From Candidatus Fusobacterium pullicola (GTDB lineage: Bacteria > Fusobacteriota > Fusobacteriia > Fusobacteriales > Fusobacteriaceae): a DNA stretch of 54,582 bases. Both the position numbers and the translations under genes were made by a program. Under the pieces are notes generated by a model. That model was not told where the DNA came from. It made no database searches and saw nothing but the letters and a program-made list of their open reading frames with translations. This document shows, one piece after another, positions 15,162-22,652 of the stretch (its first letter is position 1; every line of letters begins with the position of its first letter). The stretch covers positions 1 to 54,582 of the forward strand of contig JAHLFN010000081.1 of NCBI GenBank assembly GCA_018883725.1, given 5' to 3'.

Positions 15162-16664
15162 ATGAATAAGAGGGTGTTAAGTTCTAGTTATATTGGAGTG
15201 GAGTCATTTTTAGTTGATGTGGAAGTGGATATAAGTAATGGACTTCCAAATTTTTCAATAATAGGTTTAGGGGATACAGCAATTTCAGAGAGTAAGGATA
15301 GGATAAGGACAGCATTAAAAAATAGTGGATTTAAATTAGAACCCAAAAAAATTATAGTAAATCTATCTCCAGCAGGAGTAAAGAAAGAGGGAGCTCATTT
15401 TGATTTACCTATTGCTGTGGGAATAATGATGGCAATGGGATTTTTGAAAGATAGATATAGTATTTTGGATAACTATCTTTTTTTAGGAGAACTTTCACTA
15501 ACTGGAGAGATAAAAAGAGTAAGAGGAGCATTAAATAGTGTAATATTTGCAAAGGAAAAGGGGTATAAGGGAGTTGTATTACCAATAGAGAACTATCAAG
15601 AGGCAATTTTGATAAAAGGAGTGGATATAATTCCAGTAAAAAATCTTCAAGAGGTAGGAGAATTTATCTCTAAAAATATAGTGAAGAGTGTACAAGAGCA
15701 AATTCTTTTACCTAAGGAGGAGAGTGAATTAGATTTTTCTGATGTAAAGGGACAAAGTATGGCAAAGAGAGCTTTAGAGATTGCTGCTGCTGGAAAGCAT
15801 AACATAATTTTAATAGGAAGTCCGGGCTCTGGAAAAACCATGCTTTGTAAAAGAATTACAACAATACTACCACCTTTAAATGAACAAGAGATAATTGAAA
15901 GTACAAAAATATATAGTATAGCTGGAGAACTTTCAGAGGGAAGACCAATAATAAACACCCCACCTTTTAGGGCTCCACACCATACAAGTACCCCTGTAGC
16001 TATAATAGGTGGGGGGAAAAAAGTTGTTCCTGGAGAGGTTAGTCTTGCTTCAGGAGGAGTACTTTTTTTAGATGAATTGGCAGAGTTTCCAAGAAGTGTT
16101 TTAGAAAGTTTGAGACAGCCATTAGAAGATGGAGTTGTATCTATATCAAGAGCTCAATATAGAGTTGAGTTTAAGACAGATTTTATCTTTATTGGAGCAA
16201 GTAATCCATGTCCATGTGGATTTTTACTAGATGATAATGGAAGATGTAATTGTACTTCGACTGAGATAAATAAGTATATGAAAAAGATATCCGGTCCAAT
16301 TATGGATAGAATAGATTTACATGTTGAAATGAGAAAGTTAACAGATGAAGAACTTATGAACTATAGTATAGGAGAGAGTTCTAATAGTATAAAAGCTAGG
16401 GTTATGAAAGCAAGAGAACTACAGAAAAGAAGATACGGAGAAGGAGTATATAACGGAACTATATCCCAAAAACAGATACAAAAATATTGTAAATTATCTG
16501 AAGAGAATAGAGAGTATTTTAAAAAAGTAATTCAAGTTATGGAAATTTCAGCAAGAGGATATGATAAAATTTTAAAGGTAGCTAGAACAATAGCTGACTT
16601 AGAGGGAAGTGAAAATATAGAGAAGGAACACTTGATGGAGGCTGTTTCTTTTAGAAATAAATAA
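15162..16664 (+). CDS. comM: YifB/ComM-family Mg-chelatase-like AAA+ ATPase
   Basis: A 500-residue protein. The N-terminal part (1-170) is the ComM/Lon-like domain (GVESFLVDVEVDISNGLPNF, then LSPAGVKKEGAHFDLPIA). The central Mg-chelatase AAA+ domain has a Walker A GSPGSGKTML near residue 220 and a Walker B VLFLDELAEF. CPCGF...C.C is a conserved cysteine cluster of the family. The C-terminal helical domain follows. ComM is a hexameric helicase that drives branch migration of the D-loop during natural transformation. Length is standard. It is monocistronic with an extended -10 promoter. Confidence 0.92.
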   Translation: MNKRVLSSSYIGVESFLVDVEVDISNGLPNFSIIGLGDTAISESKDRIRTALKNSGFKLEPKKIIVNLSPAGVKKEGAHFDLPIAVGIMMAMGFLKDRYSILDNYLFLGELSLTGEIKRVRGALNSVIFAKEKGYKGVVLPIENYQEAILIKGVDIIPVKNLQEVGEFISKNIVKSVQEQILLPKEESELDFSDVKGQSMAKRALEIAAAGKHNIILIGSPGSGKTMLCKRITTILPPLNEQEIIESTKIYSIAGELSEGRPIINTPPFRAPHHTSTPVAIIGGGKKVVPGEVSLASGGVLFLDELAEFPRSVLESLRQPLEDGVVSISRAQYRVEFKTDFIFIGASNPCPCGFLLDDNGRCNCTSTEINKYMKKISGPIMDRIDLHVEMRKLTDEELMNYSIGESSNSIKARVMKARELQKRRYGEGVYNGTISQKQIQKYCKLSEENREYFKKVIQVMEISARGYDKILKVARTIADLEGSENIEKEHLMEAVSFRNK

Positions 16665-16698
16665 AAAGTTAAAAAATATAACTTTTTTCTCAAGATTA

Positions 16699-16707
16699 TG
16701 GTATAAT
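16699..16707 (+). promoter_or_regulatory. Extended -10 promoter of hydG
   Basis: TGG-TATAAT at 16699-16707, 45 bp before the start codon, with no strong -35. Confidence 0.6.
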
Positions 16708-16751
16708 AAGAATTATTTACTTTAAAAGTCAATTTTTAATTGGAGGAGAAA

Positions 16752-18155
16752 ATGAGAGAGGAAAAATATGATATCAGTTTTCTAAATGAAGAAAAAATTA
16801 ATAATATATTAAAATCTGCAACTGAAAAGGCTAAGGATAGAAAATATGTAGAAGAGATAATCGAAAAAGCAGCCTTAGCAGAGGGAATAACAGCAGAGGA
16901 ATCAGCAGTTCTTTTAAATATTGAAGATAAAGAGTTACTTAAAAAAATGTTTAAAGTAGCTAAGCAAATTAAAGAGAAAATATATGGTAAAAGAATAGTT
17001 ATGTTTGCTCCACTGTATGTAAGTAACTATTGCGTAAATAATTGTGTTTACTGTGGATATCAACACTGTAATGAGGATTTAAATAGAAAAAAATTAACAA
17101 GAGAAGAGTTAGTAAATGAAGTAAAAGCTCTAGAGAAATTAGGTCATAAAAGAATCGTTTTAGAGGCTGGAGAGGACCCAATTAATTGCTCTTTAGACTA
17201 TATATTACAATGTATTAAGGACATTTATTCAATCAAGTTTGAAAATGGAAATATAAGAAGAATAAATATAAATATAGCAGCTACGACAGTGGAAAATTAT
17301 AAAAAATTAAAGGAAGCTGAGATAGGAACATATACTTTATTCCAAGAGACATTCCATAAGCCAACTTATGAAAAATTACATCTTTCAGGTCCTAAAAAAG
17401 ACTACTATTATCATACAACTGCTATGTTTAGAGCTAGAGAAGCTGGAATAGATGATGTAGGTATTGGAGTACTATATGGATTATATGAGCATAAATATGA
17501 GACAGTAGCTATGATATTGTATGCTAATGAGTTAGAGAGAGCTACTGGAGTAGGACCACATACTATATCTGTGCCTAGATTAAGAGAGGCAAGTAATGTT
17601 ACTCTTGAACAATATCCGCATCTTGTAAATAATGAGGAGTTTAAAAGATTAGTAGCTGTATTAAGATTGGCTGTTCCATATACAGGAATGATACTTTCAA
17701 CAAGAGAGGAAGCTAACTTCAGAGATGAGGTTATTGAATTAGGAATTTCACAAGTAAGTACTGGTTCTTGTACAGGTGTAGGAGGATACTCTGAAGCCAA
17801 TGAGAATACTGCTCAATTTGAAGTAGGAGATCATCGTTCTCCAATGGAGATGTTAGAGAGTTTAATAAATAGTGGATATATCCCAAGTTACTGTACAGCT
17901 TGTTACCGTTCAGGAAGAACAGGAGACAGATTTATGGAGATAGCTAAGAGTGGAAAAATAAATGTTATGTGTGAGGCTAATGCCCTTATGACATTAAAAG
18001 AGTTCCTATTAGATTATGCAGATGAAGATCTTAAAAATTTAGGAAGCAAAGCAATATTAGAAGCTTTAGATAAGATGCCAGATGAGAATTTTAAAAATAA
18101 AATAAAGGGATTCTTGAAAGATATCGAGAACGGAGCTAGAGATATCTCTGTTTAA
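16752..18155 (+). CDS. hydG: [FeFe]-hydrogenase H-cluster radical SAM maturase HydG
   Basis: HydG splits tyrosine to make the CO and CN ligands of the [FeFe]-hydrogenase H-cluster. Cys94-x3-Cys98-x2-Cys101 (CVNNCVYC) binds the radical SAM 4Fe-4S cluster. Near the C-terminus, CTACYRSGRTGDR and the later MCEANAL give the CxxC...C pattern that holds HydG's second Fe-S cluster; ThiH, the nearest relative, lacks it. The ATG at 16752 follows GGAGGAG; the in-frame TTG at 16740 precedes that site and is unlikely. HydE and HydF are not adjacent, so they must be encoded elsewhere. Gene stands alone with its own promoter and terminator. Confidence 0.93.
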   Translation: MREEKYDISFLNEEKINNILKSATEKAKDRKYVEEIIEKAALAEGITAEESAVLLNIEDKELLKKMFKVAKQIKEKIYGKRIVMFAPLYVSNYCVNNCVYCGYQHCNEDLNRKKLTREELVNEVKALEKLGHKRIVLEAGEDPINCSLDYILQCIKDIYSIKFENGNIRRININIAATTVENYKKLKEAEIGTYTLFQETFHKPTYEKLHLSGPKKDYYYHTTAMFRAREAGIDDVGIGVLYGLYEHKYETVAMILYANELERATGVGPHTISVPRLREASNVTLEQYPHLVNNEEFKRLVAVLRLAVPYTGMILSTREEANFRDEVIELGISQVSTGSCTGVGGYSEANENTAQFEVGDHRSPMEMLESLINSGYIPSYCTACYRSGRTGDRFMEIAKSGKINVMCEANALMTLKEFLLDYADEDLKNLGSKAILEALDKMPDENFKNKIKGFLKDIENGARDISV

Positions 18156-18176
18156 AAAATATATTTAAATAAAAAA

Positions 18177-18216
18177 ACTGTTATACTTCTAAATTAAGAG
18201 TGTAACAGTTTTTTAC
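18177..18216 (+). terminator. Terminator after hydG
   Basis: ACTGTTATACT (18177-18187) pairs with AGTGTAACAGT (18199-18209) with one G-U, then a T-run. Confidence 0.85.
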
Positions 18217-18314
18217 ATTATATAAATATTATTCTTGATTTTTATTTTGTAAAAATCAAAGTTATAAGTTATTCATTATCTTTTGAGTATAGAATATACA
18301 ATTAAATTAAGATG

Positions 18315-18323
18315 TGATATAAT
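18315..18323 (+). promoter_or_regulatory. Extended -10 promoter of the hybrid kinase gene
   Basis: TGA-TATAAT at 18315-18323, 53 bp before the start codon; -35 weak. Confidence 0.5.
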
Positions 18324-18375
18324 TTATATTAAAGTAGAAAAAATTAATATATAAATTTTTTAGGGAGTAGGAATT

Positions 18376-20889
18376 ATGAAGGAAAGATTGAAAAAGTATA
18401 TTAGGAAAAGAGCAATATTTGGTTTAACAATACTTTCATTTTTTATGATTCTATCTATTTTTTCACTATTAGTAGTGAAAGATAAAATTTTAGATAATAT
18501 ACAGCTAATGGGGAAACAAATATCAGAACAATTATTAATAAAAGAGAATGAAAAAATTGGAAATTATGAGATGTTTGTTAGAACTGCAGGAATTTGGTTA
18601 AATGACCAAATAGAGAAACACAAATCTGATGATGAGTTAAGAGAGTGGATGAAAGAATATACAGATTATATTAATCAGGAGTTAAATACTAAAAAAGTAG
18701 AAATCTATGCGGCTATAGATAAAAAAATTATAGGTGTTACTTATTGGAAAGGAAATGAACATTTTAATGTAGATGAAGCTGAGTGGTATAATTTGGCTAT
18801 ATTGACTAACGGAAAAGTTATTTATACAGATACTTATAAAGATATCAGAACAGGAGAGTCGAGTTTTACAGTAGCTAAAAAAATAAATGAGAATGGAGAT
18901 GTTTTAGCTGTAGATATATATTTAGACGAGTTATCAGAACCAGGATTTTATAAGGATTTACCTCTTGGAAGTTCATATTTTCTTTGTGATGCTAAGGGAA
19001 ATATAGTTTATAGTATACATAGAAGTAAAAATAGTGAAAATGAAATAAATAGATATATTCAAAAGGTAATATATGAGATATTAGATGGAAAACATGATGT
19101 AGCAGATTCTTTTACTATTGATTTAGAAGGGAAAAAAAGAGGAGTGTATTACTCCTTATCAAAAAATGGATGGATATCTATATTAACAATACCGTATACC
19201 ACTTTATTAATTGAAGTAGAGGAATTATATTACTTTTATATAGGAAGCTTCGTATTACTTATATTAATAGGAATAGTGTCTTATTATAGAGAAGTTTGCT
19301 TGAATAAAAAAATAGAAGAAACTAATGAAGCTGTAAGAGTTTTAGGAAATTCATATTATGCTATTTATAGAATTGATTTTAAAAAAGAGAGATATTTTAT
19401 GTTAAAGGGTTCTGGGTATATGCAAGAACTATTATCTCGTTCGGGAAATTATCAAATTTTTATAGAAGCTTTAATCGAAGTAATAGAACCAGAAGCAAGG
19501 GAAGAATTTAGAAAAGGATTTTCATTAGAAAGCATCAGAGATTTAGTTAAAAGAAGAGTAAAGGATTTTGGTGGGGATTTCAAAAGAAAATTTGGTTCAG
19601 AATATAAATGGGTAAACGTAAGAGTTCTTTATGATGAAGCTTTAAGTATTAATGAAGTTATTTTATGTTTTAAAGAGATTAATGATGAGAAGAAGCAACA
19701 ATTAGAACACACAGAATTACTAAAAGATTCATTGAAAACAATGGAAAAAAATATGAAATCTAGAAATATATTTTTCTCAAATATGTCCCACGATATGAGA
19801 ACTCCTTTAAACGGAATAATTGGTTTATCTGAGTTGGCAAAATCTCATGTAGAAAGTCCAAGTGAAATATTAAAATATCTAGAAAAAATTAATAGTTCAA
19901 GTAAACAACTTTTAAATCTAATAAATGATATTTTAGATTTGTCTAAAGCAGACTTCGGAAAATATAAATTGAATAGAGAGGAATTTTCTCTAAAAGAGAG
20001 TATAGAAGAGAGTCTAATTCTTTTTGAAGTAGATGCTAAAAAAATGGAAAAAGATTTTGAAGTTATATATAAAATAGAAAATAATAGAGTTATTGGTGAT
20101 TTTAATAAAATACGTCAAATTTTAAATAATATTATCTCAAATGCTTTTAAATATACAAGAGTTGGAGATAAAATAACTTTAACAATAGAAGAGATAAAAA
20201 GAGAAAAGTATTCTAATTTCCGTTTTGAAGTAAAAGATACCGGTTATGGAATGACTGAAGAATTTTTAGAAAGAATATTTCTTCCTTTTGAAAGAGAAAC
20301 AAGATTTGGAGCTAAAGGTATAAAGGGAACTGGTCTAGGAATGCCGATTGTAAAAAATCTAGTTACACAATTAGAGGGAGAGATTGCTATAACAAGTGAA
20401 ATAGAGAAGGGAACAACAGTTTCTATAATTATTCCATTGGAGATTTCTAAAGAAAAAGTGGAAGTAAAAGTCAAAGAAGAGAACGGATTTGAAACTTCAC
20501 TTGAAGGAAGAACAATATTAATTGCTGAAGATAATGAGATTAATATGGAAATAGCTACAGAATTTTTACAAATGAAAGGATTAAATATAATACAAGCTTG
20601 GAATGGATTGGAGGCAGTTGAGAAATTTGAAGCTTCTAAAGTAGGAAGTATTGATGTTATACTAATGGATATGCAAATGCCAGAGTTAGATGGATGTGAA
20701 GCAGCTAAAAGAATTAGAAATCTAGGTAGAAGTGATGCTAAGAGTATTCCAATAGTGGCAGTAACAGCCAATGCTTTTCCTGAGGATATATCAGCAACAA
20801 CTTTAGCAGGAATGAATGGACATATATCTAAGCCGATAGATTTTAATATATTAGAGAAGAAATTGAAAGAATATTTAAAAAGAAAGTAA
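18376..20889 (+). CDS. Membrane hybrid histidine kinase (Cache sensor, HK, receiver)
   Basis: An 837-residue sensor. A transmembrane segment near residues 13-35 and a second near 287-307 enclose an extracytoplasmic domain of about 250 residues of Cache type. A PAS-like linker leads to the HisKA domain with phosphoacceptor His472 in NMSHDMRTPLNG. The HATPase domain shows ISNAFKYT (N box), DTGYGM (G1) and GTGLGM (G2). A C-terminal receiver has acidic residues in IAEDNEIN and phosphoacceptor Asp765 in LMDMQMPELDG. No Hpt domain is present, so phosphate would need a separate relay. It lies 8-11 bp before a REC-HD-GYP gene, suggesting that it controls c-di-GMP breakdown. The signal is unknown. Confidence 0.9.
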   Translation: MKERLKKYIRKRAIFGLTILSFFMILSIFSLLVVKDKILDNIQLMGKQISEQLLIKENEKIGNYEMFVRTAGIWLNDQIEKHKSDDELREWMKEYTDYINQELNTKKVEIYAAIDKKIIGVTYWKGNEHFNVDEAEWYNLAILTNGKVIYTDTYKDIRTGESSFTVAKKINENGDVLAVDIYLDELSEPGFYKDLPLGSSYFLCDAKGNIVYSIHRSKNSENEINRYIQKVIYEILDGKHDVADSFTIDLEGKKRGVYYSLSKNGWISILTIPYTTLLIEVEELYYFYIGSFVLLILIGIVSYYREVCLNKKIEETNEAVRVLGNSYYAIYRIDFKKERYFMLKGSGYMQELLSRSGNYQIFIEALIEVIEPEAREEFRKGFSLESIRDLVKRRVKDFGGDFKRKFGSEYKWVNVRVLYDEALSINEVILCFKEINDEKKQQLEHTELLKDSLKTMEKNMKSRNIFFSNMSHDMRTPLNGIIGLSELAKSHVESPSEILKYLEKINSSSKQLLNLINDILDLSKADFGKYKLNREEFSLKESIEESLILFEVDAKKMEKDFEVIYKIENNRVIGDFNKIRQILNNIISNAFKYTRVGDKITLTIEEIKREKYSNFRFEVKDTGYGMTEEFLERIFLPFERETRFGAKGIKGTGLGMPIVKNLVTQLEGEIAITSEIEKGTTVSIIIPLEISKEKVEVKVKEENGFETSLEGRTILIAEDNEINMEIATEFLQMKGLNIIQAWNGLEAVEKFEASKVGSIDVILMDMQMPELDGCEAAKRIRNLGRSDAKSIPIVAVTANAFPEDISATTLAGMNGHISKPIDFNILEKKLKEYLKRK

Positions 20890-20900
20890 AGGAGTAGATG

Positions 20901-21956
20901 ATGAATAATAGAGATACGATTCTAATAGTTGATGACCAAGAAATCAATAGAGCAATATTAAGTCAAATTTTTATAGAGAAATATCAAATTGTAGAAGCTG
21001 AAAATGGAAAAGTGGCCTTAGAATATATAAAAAATAATAAAGAAAGAATAGTAGCGATATTATTGGATATAATAATGCCAGAAATGGATGGAATGGAGCT
21101 ATTAAGAATTCTAAAAAAAGAAGAACTAGAAGAGAATATTCCTATTTTTTTAATAACAGCAGATACCTCTCAAGAGAAAATGAGAGAGGGATATGAATTA
21201 GGGGTAAATGATATTATCGAAAAACCATTTGTTCCATTTTTTCTAGAAAAAAGAATAAATAGTATTGTAGAATTATATAAAACAAAGGAAAGATTAAATA
21301 ATATAGTTGAACATCAAGCTGAAATTATTGAGGAGAAAGTAAAGGATATAAAAATTTTGAGTAACACTATGCTTGAAACATTAGCCTTAGCTATTGAGTT
21401 TAGAAGTGGAGAGACAGGTCAACATGTACAAAATATAAGAAAGTTAACTTTTAAACTTTTAAGAAAATTAAAACAGGAAAATTATGAAGAATGTGTAAAC
21501 TTAACAGATGAAGATATAGAAAATATTACAAATGCTTCTATACTACACGATATAGGGAAAATAGCTATTCCAGATGCTATATTAAATAAACCAGGAAGAT
21601 TTACTCCAGAAGAGTTTGAAATAATGAAAACTCATTCAGCAAGGGGAGGCGAGATAATAGAGAGGATACCATGTAAAGAAAAAAGACCATTATTTAGATA
21701 TGCTTATGATATTTGTCGTCATCATCATGAGCGTTGGAATGGAAAGGGATATCCTGATGGTTTAGTTGGAAAAGAGAATAAAATTTGGGCTCAAGTAGTA
21801 GCTTTAGCAGATGTTTATGATGCTTTAATAAGTAAGAGATGTTATAAGGATCCATATGAAAGACAGAAAGCTGTTGATATGATAGTGAATGGAGAGTGTG
21901 GAGAATTTAATCCAGAGTTGATAAAAGCTTTTATAGAGATAGAGAAAGAATTATAA
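20901..21956 (+). CDS. Response regulator with HD-GYP c-di-GMP phosphodiesterase domain
   Basis: About 351 residues. Residues 1-125 form a receiver domain (LIVDDQEINR, phosphoacceptor Asp in LLDIIMPEMDG, and the Lys of EKPF). After a coiled-coil linker (about 130-165), the HD-GYP domain carries HDIGK and the signature HHHERWNGKGYPDG. HD-GYP enzymes hydrolyse c-di-GMP to pGpG or GMP. It immediately follows a hybrid kinase and precedes a c-di-GMP riboswitch, so it probably sets the local c-di-GMP level on phosphorylation. Two ATGs at 20898 and 20901 are possible; the second has the better spacing from AAAGGAG. Confidence 0.92.
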   Translation: MNNRDTILIVDDQEINRAILSQIFIEKYQIVEAENGKVALEYIKNNKERIVAILLDIIMPEMDGMELLRILKKEELEENIPIFLITADTSQEKMREGYELGVNDIIEKPFVPFFLEKRINSIVELYKTKERLNNIVEHQAEIIEEKVKDIKILSNTMLETLALAIEFRSGETGQHVQNIRKLTFKLLRKLKQENYEECVNLTDEDIENITNASILHDIGKIAIPDAILNKPGRFTPEEFEIMKTHSARGGEIIERIPCKEKRPLFRYAYDICRHHHERWNGKGYPDGLVGKENKIWAQVVALADVYDALISKRCYKDPYERQKAVDMIVNGECGEFNPELIKAFIEIEKEL

Positions 21957-21985
21957 AAAATAATAAAGGATATTAATATTTAAAA

Positions 21986-22014
21986 TTGATTTTTTCAAAG
22001 TAATATAGTATAAT
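21986..22014 (+). promoter_or_regulatory. Promoter of the first riboswitch-controlled unit
   Basis: TTGATT at 21986-21991, a 17-bp spacer, and consensus TATAAT at 22009-22014. It lies in the gap after the REC-HD-GYP gene and starts the riboswitch leader. Confidence 0.8.
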
Positions 22015-22026
22015 GAAAAAAAGGAA

Positions 22027-22093
22027 ATATGGCAAAATAACGGCAACGTTATGACGCAAAGCTATAGGGTCTTATGGAGACAGCCAGTTGCAA
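22027..22093 (+). promoter_or_regulatory. Cyclic-di-GMP-I (GEMM) riboswitch 1
   Basis: The aptamer core matches the class I c-di-GMP riboswitch. A first hairpin ATAACG-GCAA-CGTTAT has a GNRA tetraloop. The invariant GACGCAAAGC follows, then AGGGTC and a second stem-loop closing with GACAGCC, and TTGC at 22088-22091 pairs back to GCAA at 22032-22035 (P1). It sits between a promoter and a terminator ahead of a pilin-like gene. The cGAMP-binding variant differs by only a few positions and is not excluded by eye. Confidence 0.9.
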
Positions 22094-22132
22094 CTTAAAA
22101 GATATAAAAATCTTTCAAGTTGCATTTTTTTT
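22089..22132 (+). terminator. Riboswitch 1 expression-platform terminator
   Basis: TGCAACTT (22089-22096) pairs with AAGTTGCA (22117-22124), an inner AAAGAT/ATCTTT helix extends the hairpin, and eight T follow. The 5' arm takes the same bases as the 3' strand of aptamer P1, so c-di-GMP binding should hinder termination (a predicted ON switch). Confidence 0.85.
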
Positions 22133-22161
22133 AATCAAAATAAAAAGTTTAGGAGGATATT

Positions 22162-22623
22162 ATGAAAAAATTATTATTATTATTTGGAATTATGTCTAGC
22201 TTATTAATGGGAGAGAATGAAAAATCTGTAGATGTACAAGTTACAGCAAGGGTAATAAAACCTATTGAAGTTGTAAATAAAAAGGATGTAGAATTTGGAA
22301 CTATTGTAGTTGGACAAGAGAATGTAAAAGCAAAGTCAAATGGTTCTATAACTTTTTCTGGAGAGGAAAAAATAAGAGTAAGTTGGAAAGCTGAAGATGG
22401 TCACGGATTTAATAAGATAAATGATCCGATAGTGGTTACTATAGCTAATGGAGAAAATGAGATTAAGACACTAATATCAACTGAAGAAGTTTCAAATGGA
22501 GTTTTAAACTTAAATGGTACTCAAGAAACAATAGTGTTTAGTGGAAAAATAGATAAAGTACCAGAAGTGGCTCCAGGTAGTTATTCTGGAAACTTCACAG
22601 TAAGAGCAGAGTATATAGATTAA
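22162..22623 (+). CDS. Pilin-like subunit A (DUF4402/CS1-like)
   Basis: A 153-residue exported protein. The signal peptide is about 17 residues (MKKLLLLFGIMSSLLMG). The mature N-terminus has alternating hydrophobic residues (KSVDVQVTARVIKPIEV), like the donor strand of CS1/CFA-type pilins. VEFGTIVVG and the closing PGSYSGNFTVRAEY are typical of DUF4402-like beta-sandwich subunits. The other subunit genes in this locus share the same pattern. It is the first gene after c-di-GMP riboswitch 1. It may be a minor or initiating subunit, or an alternative major pilin. The family assignment is by pattern only; the usher and chaperone genes downstream support it. Confidence 0.75.
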   Translation: MKKLLLLFGIMSSLLMGENEKSVDVQVTARVIKPIEVVNKKDVEFGTIVVGQENVKAKSNGSITFSGEEKIRVSWKAEDGHGFNKINDPIVVTIANGENEIKTLISTEEVSNGVLNLNGTQETIVFSGKIDKVPEVAPGSYSGNFTVRAEYID

Positions 22624-22652
22624 TAAAAAAGAGAAATAGAGGGAGGATTGAG

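Noticed and set aside
16752-18155. ThiH (tyrosine lyase of thiamine synthesis) instead of HydG
   Set aside because: The C-terminal CxxC...C cluster motif is present, which HydG has and ThiH lacks, and no thi genes are nearby.
20244-20771. 175-codon minus-strand frame inside the hybrid kinase gene
   Set aside because: It lies wholly within a clear kinase/receiver coding region and has no ribosome site or recognisable domain.
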